A DNA stretch of 64,000 nt, taken from positions 1,984,001-2,048,000 of the forward strand of contig NZ_LT906436.1 in assembly GCF_900187225.1 (NCBI RefSeq), in the 5' to 3' direction. The notes below the pieces were generated by a model. The model was not told where the DNA came from. It worked only from the letters and a program-made list of their open reading frames with translations, and searched no databases. This stretch comes from Listeria monocytogenes. GTDB taxonomy: Bacteria > Bacillota > Bacilli > Lactobacillales > Listeriaceae. The position numbers and the translations under genes were made by a program. Below are positions 47,821 to 56,724 of the stretch, in pieces; the first letter of the stretch is position 1, and each line of letters opens with the position of its first letter.

Positions 47821-48552
47821 TCACTCATCCTCCAAGTAATCAAAGATGTTTTTCGCATTGATTTTGTATTTGATTTGATTACCAATTAGATATTGTTTGC
47901 TGTACTCAAACGGTTCATCATTTTGATCAAATGCTTTACTTACCACTTCAAAAAGCGGCGTATTTAGTGGTACCTTTAATGCTTCTGCTAGCTTTTCATT
48001 CGCTGATACAAAGCGCAATTCTTCGCGCCCGTATGTAGGTTTAATACCAAAGCGCTTTTCTAACACATTGTATAGCGAGGAATTATTTAAATCGATTTTC
48101 TCAATACCAGCAAATTTCGCGCTATCAATAAAAGATATCTCATAAGAAAACGGCTTATTATCAACTATTCTTCGCCGAACTAATCTAAACACCGGCTTAT
48201 CTTCACTTAAGTTTAAAAAGTGGTTCACCTCGTCTTTGCCAGCTACTATTTCTTGTGACATTACTTCTACCTTTTGTTCTCCCGGCAATTGACTACTCAT
48301 GGAATTCATTTGCAGTATATTGATTGTTTGCTTTTGGTTGATTTCGATTCCTTTTCGGTTTCTTTTTTGGATGACCGCTTCTTTTTCAAGGGTATCAAGT
48401 GACCGTCTGAGTGTAGTTCTACTGACGCCTAGTTCGTTTTCAAGCGCACGTTCTGATGGGAAACTTGTTTCTCCGGCTGCTACTTTTTCTTGGATAAGCT
48501 GTCTTAGTTGTTCTTCACTTTGCACTGCTGGCGACAAGTCTTTATATTCCAT
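47821..48552 (-). CDS. GntR-family regulator (UTRA type), first of two
   Basis: A 243-residue protein with a winged helix (about 15-75; SERALENELGVSRTTLRRSL) and a UTRA domain (about 95-240). It is the first gene of the PTS-SIS operon, behind a strong promoter overlapped by a cre site. It is related in fold to the next gene but clearly divergent in sequence, so this is not a recent duplication. The effector is probably the imported phosphorylated sugar derivative. Confidence 0.82.
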   Translation of the reverse strand: MEYKDLSPAVQSEEQLRQLIQEKVAAGETSFPSERALENELGVSRTTLRRSLDTLEKEAVIQKRNRKGIEINQKQTINILQMNSMSSQLPGEQKVEVMSQEIVAGKDEVNHFLNLSEDKPVFRLVRRRIVDNKPFSYEISFIDSAKFAGIEKIDLNNSSLYNVLEKRFGIKPTYGREELRFVSANEKLAEALKVPLNTPLFEVVSKAFDQNDEPFEYSKQYLIGNQIKYKINAKNIFDYLEDE

Positions 48553-48632
48553 ATTTCCACCTCTTTTTTCAAATCATCTATCTATTTCACTTTTTAAAAA
48601 GATACAGCTTTAAACATTTTTAATACCACTTC

Positions 48633-48661
48633 ATTGTAAACGGTTGCATTTTATTTGTCAA
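48633..48661 (-). promoter_or_regulatory. promoter of the mannose-type PTS operon with a cre site
   Basis: On the minus strand TTGACA (48661-48656) and TACAAT (48638-48633) are 17 bases apart. TGTAAACGGTTGCA (48635-48648) fits the catabolite-responsive element and overlaps the -10, so CcpA repression in the presence of glucose is expected. Confidence 0.8.
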
Positions 48662-48675
48662 TAGTCTTTTTACAT

Positions 48676-48716
48676 AAAAAAAGCATAAGGTAGATTTTCC
48701 AATCCAACTCATGCTC
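48676..48716 (-). terminator. terminator of the aldo-keto reductase gene
   Basis: On the minus strand AGCATGAG pairs with CTTATGCT (one G-U), with further pairing inside, followed by a run of T. It lies just after the stop codon at 48724. Confidence 0.7.
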
Positions 48717-48723
48717 TGTTTGA

Positions 48724-49719
48724 TTATTTAGTTGTAGGCAGTGCTCCAACTACTGGGTGCGGGATGTATAGTTCTTCTAGATAGTTAACTTCCGAAGTGG
48801 TTAGTTTAATATTTAGCGCCTCTACCGCGCTTTCTAGGTGACTTTCTTTTTGCGCACCGATGATTGGTGAAGTAATTTCATCTTTGTTTAATAACCATGC
48901 TAAGGCAATTTTATCTCGAGATACTTGATGTGTTTCTGCAAGTTCAGCTACACGTTCAATAATGCCTTTATCCGCATTCATCATGTCATCGTATTTAGAT
49001 TTTTGAACTGGGTCCGTTTCGGAACGATCTGTTGTTTCATTCAAATCACGTGTTAACCGACCTGATGCTAGTGGACTATATGGCGTAATCGCTATTTTTT
49101 CATCGCGACAAAACGGAATCATTTCTCGTTCTTCTTCCCGGTATATCATGTTGTAATGATTTTGCATGGAGACGAATTTTGTCCAACCATTTCTTTCTGC
49201 GACGCGTTGTGCTTTTTGGAACTGCCAGGCATACATCGCGCTCGCACCGATGTAGCGTGCTTTTCCGGACTTAACGACATCATGTAATGCTTCCATTGTT
49301 TCTTCGATTGGCGTATTTTCATCAAAACGGTGAATGATATATAAATCTACATAATCCGTTTCTAGTCGTTTTAAACTATGGTCAATTTCACTTAAAATGG
49401 TTTTTCTTGATAAACCGCCACTATTCGGACGATCTGGGCGCATTGTTTGTTGCACTTTGGTTGCTAGAACAATATCATCACGGTTGGCGTAGTCTTTCAG
49501 TGCGCGGCCGACGATTTTTTCACTTTCTCCGTAGGAATAAATATTCGCCGTATCAAAGAAATTTATGCCTAAATCGAGTGCTTTTTTTATGATAGGGCGA
49601 CTGTTTGCTTCGTCCAAAACCCATTTATGAATCCATTTGTCTTTATCACCGAAGCCCATTGTTCCTAAACAGATTTTCGAAACATCCATGCCAGTGTTAC
49701 CAAATTTAACATATTTCAT
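48724..49719 (-). CDS. aldo/keto reductase
   Basis: A 331-residue NADPH-dependent oxidoreductase of the AKR (YajO/Kv-beta-like) group. Catalytic Asp and Tyr lie in FFDTANIYSYGESE (about 54-67), with Lys in LATKVQQ and His in YIIHRFD. The LxLxNxxGAxxLxxPQ-like cofactor end reads TSPIIGAQKESHLESAVEAL. It has its own terminator. The physiological substrate is unknown. Confidence 0.88.
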   Translation of the reverse strand: MKYVKFGNTGMDVSKICLGTMGFGDKDKWIHKWVLDEANSRPIIKKALDLGINFFDTANIYSYGESEKIVGRALKDYANRDDIVLATKVQQTMRPDRPNSGGLSRKTILSEIDHSLKRLETDYVDLYIIHRFDENTPIEETMEALHDVVKSGKARYIGASAMYAWQFQKAQRVAERNGWTKFVSMQNHYNMIYREEEREMIPFCRDEKIAITPYSPLASGRLTRDLNETTDRSETDPVQKSKYDDMMNADKGIIERVAELAETHQVSRDKIALAWLLNKDEITSPIIGAQKESHLESAVEALNIKLTTSEVNYLEELYIPHPVVGALPTTK

Positions 49720-49797
49720 CTAAAACCCTCCTAGTTAATTTCTAGTACTACTACAGCATAAACCTTGAAGTTCACTCCAAGTCAACCTTTAACTATT

Positions 49798-49830
49798 AAA
49801 AAAATCTCCCGGAATATCCGAGAGATTTTT
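49798..49830 (-). terminator. terminator of alsS
   Basis: AAAATCTC and GAGATTTT arms with inner pairing CGG/CCG flank a short loop; a T run follows on the minus strand. Confidence 0.85.
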
Positions 49831-49836
49831 AATGTT

Positions 49837-51534
49837 TTAATAAAATTGGTCAGGTAGTAAAGTTTCGCCAAGTTTGATGTTATCACGGTAATCAATTGGA
49901 ATATCTACAACGACGGGTCCTTCTGTTTCAAGCGCTTCTTTTAACACATCAGAAAGTTCTGCTGGATTTGTTACGCGAAGACCTTTTGCCCCGAAACTTT
50001 CTGCAAATTTTACGATATCAACATCGCCAAAACGAACAGCTGCTTCTTTGCCGTATTTCATTTTTTGTTGGAAAGCAACCATGTCATAGCTTCCGTCATT
50101 CCATACTAGGTGTACAAGTGGCGCACGCAAGCGGACAGCTGTTTCTAATTCCATCGCGGAAAATAAGAAGCCACCGTCACCAGAAATCGAAACCACTTTT
50201 TCACCCGGATGTACGAGTGTTGCAGCAATTCCCCAAGGAAGCGCGACACCAAGCGTTTGCATACCGTTACTGAAAAGCAGACGGCGTGGTTCATAGGAGC
50301 GGAAATGACGTGCCATCCAAATATAATGTGAACCAACGTCGACTGTCACAGTTACGTTGTCATCAATTGCCGAACGTAGTGTTTGAATGACCGACAATGG
50401 ATGTACTCGATTAGTTTCATCACTTTCTGGCGGAACATCTCGCTCTTCTAATTGAGCATGAAGTTCTTTTAATGTTTCAAGTTCTTTTTCCGCTAATTCT
50501 AAACCGCTGAATTTCGCATTCACTCGGTCTAAAGTAAGCGCGATGTTTCCGACTAGCTCTGTCACTGGTTGGTAATAATGATCAATATCAGCGCGAATGT
50601 CGTCTAAATGGACAATCGTTCTATCACCAGAGGCATTCCAAGCTTTTGGATCGTATTCAATTGGATCATAACCCACTGTAATAACTAAATCAGCTTTATT
50701 TAACAAAATATCCCCTGGTTGGTTGCGGAACAGACCAACACGTCCAAAGAAGTTATCTTCTAAGTCGCGTGAAATGACGCCAGCTGCTTGGAAAGTTTCT
50801 ACTACTGGGATACTTGTTTTTTGGAGTAAGCGACGAATTGCACCAGTTACTTCTGGACTAGATGCTCGCATACCCAATAGCAATACCGGTAATTTCGCTT
50901 TTTTCAAACGGGTAACAAGTTTTGCAACTTGTTCTTTGGAAGCAGGACCATTTTCTGGTTTAGCAAGTGGGCGAATCGCTTTTACTGGTACGTTTGGTTC
51001 GTTCACGATATCTTGTGGCAAACTGACAAAAGCAGCGCCTTGGTTTGGTTCTGTTGCCGAGCGAAAAGCGTTAGTGATTGCTTCTGGAATACTTTCGGCG
51101 TGAACTACTTCTTCGCTGTATTTTGTAATCGGACGGAAAAGTGCTGCATTATCCATTGATTGGTGGGTTCTTTTTAAGCGGTCTTGCCTTGTTACGTTAC
51201 CAGCAATCGCAACGACTGGGTCTCCTTCTGCAGTTGCGGTTACAAGCCCTGTTGCAAGATTCGATGCGCCAGGTCCACTAGTTACAAGTACAACACCAGG
51301 TTTCCCGGTTAGACGACCGATAGCAGCAGCCATAAACGCCGCATTTTGTTCATGACGACTGACAATTAATTCTGGTCCACGTTCTTCCATCACATCAAAA
51401 ACTTTATCAATTTTCGCTCCCGGAATCCCGAATACATGCGTAACACCTTGATTAATTAAGCTGTCTACAACTAAATCCGCTCCTGATTTCCCTTTTGTTA
51501 TTACTTTTTCTTGCTCTTTTTCAAGTTTCGCCAT
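49837..51534 (-). CDS. alsS: acetolactate synthase, catabolic
   Basis: A 565-residue thiamine diphosphate enzyme. The catalytic Glu is in [16 protein letters not shown], and the ThDP motif [18 protein letters not shown] is followed by WNDGSYDM. The latter is typical of the catabolic, FAD-independent AlsS group. ATG at 51534 follows AAAGGAT; the frame extends to 51543. It makes acetolactate from pyruvate for acetoin production by AlsD at 37403. Its upstream region carries two motif copies shared with alsD. Confidence 0.94.
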   Translation of the reverse strand: MAKLEKEQEKVITKGKSGADLVVDSLINQGVTHVFGIPGAKIDKVFDVMEERGPELIVSRHEQNAAFMAAAIGRLTGKPGVVLVTSGPGASNLATGLVTATAEGDPVVAIAGNVTRQDRLKRTHQSMDNAALFRPITKYSEEVVHAESIPEAITNAFRSATEPNQGAAFVSLPQDIVNEPNVPVKAIRPLAKPENGPASKEQVAKLVTRLKKAKLPVLLLGMRASSPEVTGAIRRLLQKTSIPVVETFQAAGVISRDLEDNFFGRVGLFRNQPGDILLNKADLVITVGYDPIEYDPKAWNASGDRTIVHLDDIRADIDHYYQPVTELVGNIALTLDRVNAKFSGLELAEKELETLKELHAQLEERDVPPESDETNRVHPLSVIQTLRSAIDDNVTVTVDVGSHYIWMARHFRSYEPRRLLFSNGMQTLGVALPWGIAATLVHPGEKVVSISGDGGFLFSAMELETAVRLRAPLVHLVWNDGSYDMVAFQQKMKYGKEAAVRFGDVDIVKFAESFGAKGLRVTNPAELSDVLKEALETEGPVVVDIPIDYRDNIKLGETLLPDQFY

Positions 51535-51611
51535 CGTTATCATCCTTTTGTTATATAAATTTTTTATATTTTAATAGTACAGATATTATAAAAATCTCAT
51601 TCACAAGACTA

Positions 51612-51689
51612 ATTATACTACTCAAAAGAATTATTGCAAGGTTCCTGACTCAAAAACTGTTATATAATTTTATAAAAACTGTTATATAA
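51612..51689 (-). promoter_or_regulatory. alsS promoter with two 16-bp direct repeats
   Basis: On the minus strand TTGCAA (51639-51634) and TATAAT (51617-51612) are 16 bases apart. Upstream lie two identical copies of TTATATAACAGTTTTT, at 51689-51674 and 51667-51652, exactly 22 bp apart. The nearer copy ends 12 bases before the -35, a place typical for an activator. Confidence 0.7.
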
Positions 51690-51724
51690 AAAAAGAAAGA
51701 ACTTAGATAAACTAAGTCCTTTCT
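51688..51724 (-). terminator. terminator of the ABC sugar-importer operon
   Basis: On the minus strand AGAAAGGACTTAG pairs with CTAAGTTCTTTCT around five bases, followed by seven T. The end touches the distal alsS repeat. Confidence 0.88.
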
Positions 51725-51729
51725 GGCAT

Positions 51730-53187
51730 TTATTCTTGTGAAGCGCGGAATTCATCGTATTGTTTTTGCATTTCTTTCATTACTTTTTTCATACCTGCAT
51801 CATTTAACTTCGCTTTGAATTTTTCCGTATATTCAACGGGATCCACTGTTCCTGTAAGAAGCGCCGGCGCAAATTCATTACACACATTGGTAATCGAAGC
51901 TATTTCTGTTCGAACTTTAGAGGAGTCAAAATAAAAACCTAAGCCCGGTGATGCGACTGATTTTCTATTGAACTCTTTAAATTGATCCCATTTATCTGCT
52001 GGCTCATCTTCATATAATTTTAGAATGAAGTGATTTCCAAGCGCATAAGTTGGCATGCTGTAACGCTCCACACGTGCTGGTAGATCTTGAATTTTACCGT
52101 CATCTAACTCTTTATAATGGGTTCCTTCAATTCCTTTATCGACTAAATTACGTAAATACTCATCTGTGTTTAGTAAATCAAGGAATTTCACTGCTTCTTC
52201 TGGGTGTTGGCTCGTAACAGATACAGCTTGAATCGCACCAGTTACAGAATTATTTTTGATGATAGGTGTTTCAGCAATTGGTTGTGTGACTACTTTATAT
52301 TTGCCGCCTGTATTTTTATCCCAAATATTTTCTGCATATGGTTGGTATTTTTCAATCCGCACAAACCAGTTTTCTTTATCGTATGACCATGGATCTGTTG
52401 AGGTTGCAATATCTTTTGTGACATACCCTTTTTGGTAGAAGCTATGAAGAGACTTTAGGATATCTAATGTTTCGGGTTGTTCATAGAAGTTAACGATTTT
52501 GCCTGTATCTTCATATTGATTTACTGCAAAAGGAAGAGGTACTGCATTATCGATTAAATAATCATATGGGAATGCTGGCTTAAAGTCTTTATTTCCGCCG
52601 ATTGGTGTGATGCTTGGTTCGTTTTCTTTAATTGTTTTTAACATTGGTTCTAAATCGCTGAAATTTTTTACTTTCGTTACGTCCATTTTATATTTATCGA
52701 CAAGATTTTTGTTAAAAACGTATACTTGTTGCTCGCCGACTTCTTTGTTGGAAGGAACACCGTAAATGTTCCCGTCAATGGTTGCACCTTCCCAAAGCAC
52801 ATCATTTAATTCCGCTTTCATTTTCTTGCCTTCTTTATCTAGATATTTATTTAATGGCAAGAATGCACCTTTTTGAGAGTAAGAAACGAATTCTCCCGCT
52901 GCAGAGTAAGCAATATCAAAATTTTCACCTGAGTTAATAACGGTTTGCATCCGTTTACCGTAGTCGCCCCAGTCGATTTGTGTCATTTCTACTTTGACGC
53001 CAATTTTTTCTTCGGTATATTTATTTACTTCTTTCATAACTTCTTCTGTGTCTTTTTGTGGCGTACCAATCATGTACCATTTCAGTGTCGGAACTTCATT
53101 TGCATCTGCCTTCTCATCGCTTCCGCATGCGCTTAAACCTAGTAACAAGCATAGTGACGCGATGATTACTCCCCATTTCTTTTTCAT
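51730..53187 (-). CDS. extracellular oligosaccharide-binding lipoprotein
   Basis: A 485-residue solute-binding protein of the LplA/YtcQ-type (CUT1 family). Residues 1-20 form a lipoprotein signal peptide ending in LSA-C21. The large size is typical of oligosaccharide binders. It is the third gene after two permeases, and the locus also encodes GH125 and GH38 mannosidases. Its cargo is therefore probably an alpha-mannose-containing oligosaccharide; this is inferred from context. Confidence 0.85.
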   Translation of the reverse strand: MKKKWGVIIASLCLLLGLSACGSDEKADANEVPTLKWYMIGTPQKDTEEVMKEVNKYTEEKIGVKVEMTQIDWGDYGKRMQTVINSGENFDIAYSAAGEFVSYSQKGAFLPLNKYLDKEGKKMKAELNDVLWEGATIDGNIYGVPSNKEVGEQQVYVFNKNLVDKYKMDVTKVKNFSDLEPMLKTIKENEPSITPIGGNKDFKPAFPYDYLIDNAVPLPFAVNQYEDTGKIVNFYEQPETLDILKSLHSFYQKGYVTKDIATSTDPWSYDKENWFVRIEKYQPYAENIWDKNTGGKYKVVTQPIAETPIIKNNSVTGAIQAVSVTSQHPEEAVKFLDLLNTDEYLRNLVDKGIEGTHYKELDDGKIQDLPARVERYSMPTYALGNHFILKLYEDEPADKWDQFKEFNRKSVASPGLGFYFDSSKVRTEIASITNVCNEFAPALLTGTVDPVEYTEKFKAKLNDAGMKKVMKEMQKQYDEFRASQE

Positions 53188-53207
53188 TAAATTCCCTCCA
53201 TCTTTTT

Positions 53208-54179
53208 TTATTCTTTTACGCCGCCAATTGTGAGCCCGCTAATAAAGTATTTTTGGAAAAACGGATAGGTAATCGCGATTGGTAACGTCGAAATAACAAC
53301 CATCGCCATTTTTGCACCGTCTTGTGGTATGGACTTAAACGCGCCGGCAGTATAAGCAATTTCTGAGTTTTGTCGCATGAATTCTAAGTTGTTTTCAATT
53401 TTCATAAGTAGCGATTGTAATGGAACTAAATTTGGATTATCAATATAGAGTGACGCTTGGAACCAGTCATTCCAGTATCCTAGTGTAGAGAAAAGCGCGA
53501 TTGTCGCAAGCCCCGGTAAAGAAAGCGGAACAACCATTTGTAAAAAGATTCTTAGTTCCCCAGCGCCTTCAATTCGAGCCGCCTCAAGTATTGGTTCTGG
53601 AATAGACCGTAAAAAGAACGTGCGCATAATCATAATGTAAAAAGCATTCATTGCTAGTGGTAAAATCATTGCCCATATGCTATTTCGTAAGTGCAAAAAT
53701 TGTGTCATAACGATATATGCTGGCACCATCCCACCACTAAATAACATGGTAAAAAAGGCAATAAATGTAAATTGACGACGATACTTAAATTGTGGTCTTG
53801 ATATCGCGTAAGAATAAAGCGCAATCATCGCAACACTACATACAGTACCAATTACTGTGACTAAAATGGTGATACCGTATGATTGTAATAGTTGTCCTTT
53901 CATCTTCCATAAGTATTCATATGCTTCCATGCTCCACTCTTTCGGTATTAGTTGAAAGCCATTTGCCGCCAGAGATGATTCACTCGAAAAAGAAATAACA
54001 ATAATATATAAAAACGGAAAAATACAAATGAGCGCTAGGAAAGCAAGCATAATATTCATCGCTACGTTCATCTTTTTCCCAAAACCAATAATGTCTTTGG
54101 CTGGTTTATTTTTTGCCGGTTTTTCCATTTCACCTCGGACTTGTTCTATTTCACTCACTGCTTCAAGCTGTTCTGCCAA
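53208..54179 (-). CDS. sugar ABC transporter permease (YtcP-like)
   Basis: A 323-residue permease of the MalG/CUT1 type with six helices. The EAA loop contacting the ATPase is EAARIEGAGELRIFLQMVVP (about 218-237). An extra charged N-terminal tail of about 35 residues precedes the first helix. The start is the TTG at 54179 nine bases behind GGAGG, or possibly an ATG 17 codons later behind GAGGTG. No ATPase gene is present here, so a shared MsmX-like ATPase must serve. Confidence 0.85.
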   Translation of the reverse strand: MAEQLEAVSEIEQVRGEMEKPAKNKPAKDIIGFGKKMNVAMNIMLAFLALICIFPFLYIIVISFSSESSLAANGFQLIPKEWSMEAYEYLWKMKGQLLQSYGITILVTVIGTVCSVAMIALYSYAISRPQFKYRRQFTFIAFFTMLFSGGMVPAYIVMTQFLHLRNSIWAMILPLAMNAFYIMIMRTFFLRSIPEPILEAARIEGAGELRIFLQMVVPLSLPGLATIALFSTLGYWNDWFQASLYIDNPNLVPLQSLLMKIENNLEFMRQNSEIAYTAGAFKSIPQDGAKMAMVVISTLPIAITYPFFQKYFISGLTIGGVKE

Positions 54180-54197
54180 AGCACCTCGCCTCCTTTT

Positions 54198-55136
54198 CTA
54201 AAATAAGCCATATTCTGGGTTTATTTTTTTCACGATGTAGTTAGTGAGTAGCACTAGAATAAAGCCGACAATCGACTGATAGAAACCAGCTGCTGCACTC
54301 ATACTCATATCTCCAAGTGACGTTAAACCACGGTATACATATGTATCAATTACATCCGTCACAGGATAAAGTGGCCCTGAATTTCGCGGTAGTTGATAAA
54401 ACAAACCAAAATCAGAGTTAAAAATCTTCCCGACATTCAAAATCGTTAAAATAACCATCAGTGGCGTTAGTGCCGGAATTGTTACATGTCTGATTTGTTG
54501 CCATTTACCAGCACCATCAATCATCGCCGCCTCGTAGTATGTACGGTCGATTCCAGCAATTGCTGCAAGGTAGACAATGCTTCCATAACCCAAGCCCTTC
54601 CAAACATTCATCATGATGAGGATAAACGGCCAGTATTTTGGATCGTTATACCATGAAACTGGATCTTGTCCAAATGCGAGTAAAATGTTGTTCATCAGTC
54701 CACTATCTTCACTCAAAAAGCTAAATAAGAAATAACTCACAACAACCCATGATAAGAAATGGGGGAAAAGCATTCCCGTTTGGTAAATTTTTGCTCCTCG
54801 TTTATTTAGTAAGCTGTTGAAAATAATAGCAAGCGCTACACCAAGAAACAGCCCTACGATAATAAATACTAAATTATAAAGAACAGTGTTTCGGGTAATA
54901 ATAAAAGCGTCGTTTGTTTGGAATAGGAATTTAAAATTTTCAAGTCCCACCCAGTCGCTGCTCATAATACTGGATAAAAATCCTTTCCCATCAATCTTGT
55001 AATCTTTGAACGCAATTACTGTACCAAACATTGGTAAGTATGAGAAAACCAGGAACCAAAGGACGCCTGGAAGTACCATTAATAGCCAAATCCGATTAGC
55101 TCGAATTTGTGATAAAACTTTTTTCAATCCATCCAC
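54198..55136 (-). CDS. sugar ABC transporter permease (LplB-like)
   Basis: A 312-residue permease of the MalF/CUT1 type with six helices. The EAA loop is EAAMIDGAGKWQQIRHVTIP (about 203-222). The N-terminal FLVFSYLPMFGTVIAFKDYK is typical of the LplB subgroup. It is the first gene of the importer cluster, followed by YtcP-like permease and binding lipoprotein. The two-component genes lie just upstream, separated by 103 bases. Confidence 0.87.
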   Translation of the reverse strand: MDGLKKVLSQIRANRIWLLMVLPGVLWFLVFSYLPMFGTVIAFKDYKIDGKGFLSSIMSSDWVGLENFKFLFQTNDAFIITRNTVLYNLVFIIVGLFLGVALAIIFNSLLNKRGAKIYQTGMLFPHFLSWVVVSYFLFSFLSEDSGLMNNILLAFGQDPVSWYNDPKYWPFILIMMNVWKGLGYGSIVYLAAIAGIDRTYYEAAMIDGAGKWQQIRHVTIPALTPLMVILTILNVGKIFNSDFGLFYQLPRNSGPLYPVTDVIDTYVYRGLTSLGDMSMSAAAGFYQSIVGFILVLLTNYIVKKINPEYGLF

Positions 55137-55239
55137 CCCTCTTTTTTGTAAGTGCTTTCAACATCTTTAGTTTATCGTTTTTACGAGGGTTAAAATAGTT
55201 GCGGATGTTTAGATTTATAGACAAATATTAGAAATAATC

Positions 55240-56724
55240 TTATTGATGGATTTTTCGGTAACGATTCGGTGTTTCGCCTGTGTGCTTTTTGAACTGGCGA
55301 TAAAAATAAGCCATATCGGTATAACCAGATTTCCCTGCGATGATGGTTAAGTTATCTTTTGTTTGCAGTAATTCTTCTTTTGCGTAGTTTACTCGGTAGC
55401 GATTTAAATAATCTGTAAAGTGTTCTCCCATTTCTTTTTGAAAAAGTTGACCGAGATAAACTGCGTTAATATGGAAGTCGTTTCCGAGCGTTTTCAAAGA
55501 CATTCCTTCTGCGAAATGTTCCGTGATGTAGGAAAGCACATTTTGAATAATAGGGCTTTTTGATTCATCGGTTTGTTTCTTGCGGTTATAGTAACGAATA
55601 GCATAGGCTAGTGTCGCCTCTTCCAATCCCTCAATACTTGTTTCTTCGGCAATTCTCCCCATAGATTCACTTAATTCTTTTGGATCCGATTCCGCCATCA
55701 TCACAAGTAACTCATTCAAAATATGTAGCATTTGATGCGGGTCGCTTTCCAGTTTATGGTCATTCCATTCTTTAAAAAAGTTATTTATCCAAGCTTTAAT
55801 TTCTTTTTCATTATTCATCACGAGGAGTTTCGCGAGTTGATGTTGTTTTCTCTTCGGACGCCAAGTATGTTTCGTACGTTTTTGGTAGGCGATTAGACTA
55901 CCAGGCTCTTGGACAAGCCGTTCTGGAAGCAGCCTTGTAAGTTGACGAAAAGCTTGTGGATACATCATTTCACCCTGAACTTTTTCACTAATAAATAGAT
56001 AAAAAGCTTCATTTGAAATTCGTTTTTTCATATCTTGATGAATTGCTAAAATTTGTTCGGATATCGAAGTTTGTTCGGTTATTCCAACTATTATTTCATT
56101 TTCTGGTGTAAGTAGCATAAATGAAAAGTCCTTGCGATACTGTTCAGAAAGATTTTTCCATTCGGCCAGATCGATTTCTTTCGTTGCTTGAATTTGGATG
56201 AGCACAGCGTTTTCTTTTGGATTTAAGGCCATATCATACAACGCTAGACGCTCTTCCCATTCTTCTTTATTAATTCGTAAATTTAGCCAACGCCAAATCG
56301 TGTTGTCCCGTAAGATGTAATACGCTTCTTCCCTTGGTATCACACTGTCTGTCATTTGTTTTTTCTCTATTTGTATAAGTGTTTCTTTTAATTCTTGTTC
56401 GTTTAAAGGTTTTAATAAATAATTTTCGATTCCCGCTGAAAGCCCGCGTTTCACATAATGAAAATCTTCAAATCCCGAAAGAACAATAGTTTTAGTCGCG
56501 GGTTGTCGTTTTTTCCATTCGTCGATTAATTCTAAACCGTTCATTACAGGCATCTCTATATCGGTCAAAAGGACATCTACTTCTTGATTAGCAAATAAAT
56601 CTAATGCTACTGCGCCATTTTTAGCCGTTCCAATAATTTCAATTGATTGCTCGAATTCTGGAATAATGCTCTCTAAACCTTTGAGAATAAGGGGCTCGTC
56701 GTCTACTAGTACAATTTTTAGCAT
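55240..56724 (-). CDS. response regulator, AraC type (YesN-like)
   Basis: A 494-residue regulator. The receiver domain (1-120) has phospho-acceptor Asp55 in LLTDIEMP and acidic pocket DDE (8-10). A central helical region follows. The C-terminal AraC DNA-binding domain (about 395-490) ends with DMAYFYRQFKKHTGETPNRYRK. Its start overlaps the kinase stop by one base. It probably activates the neighbouring importer operon and perhaps the mannosidase genes. Confidence 0.9.
   Translation of the reverse strand: MLKIVLVDDEPLILKGLESIIPEFEQSIEIIGTAKNGAVALDLFANQEVDVLLTDIEMPVMNGLELIDEWKKRQPATKTIVLSGFEDFHYVKRGLSAGIENYLLKPLNEQELKETLIQIEKKQMTDSVIPREEAYYILRDNTIWRWLNLRINKEEWEERLALYDMALNPKENAVLIQIQATKEIDLAEWKNLSEQYRKDFSFMLLTPENEIIVGITEQTSISEQILAIHQDMKKRISNEAFYLFISEKVQGEMMYPQAFRQLTRLLPERLVQEPGSLIAYQKRTKHTWRPKRKQHQLAKLLVMNNEKEIKAWINNFFKEWNDHKLESDPHQMLHILNELLVMMAESDPKELSESMGRIAEETSIEGLEEATLAYAIRYYNRKKQTDESKSPIIQNVLSYITEHFAEGMSLKTLGNDFHINAVYLGQLFQKEMGEHFTDYLNRYRVNYAKEELLQTKDNLTIIAGKSGYTDMAYFYRQFKKHTGETPNRYRKIHQ

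Noticed and set aside
55137-55239. cre-like sequence in front of the importer operon
   Set aside because: The stretch around CGTAAAAACGATAAAC has the wrong spacing and lacks the terminal CA; no clear promoter was found either.
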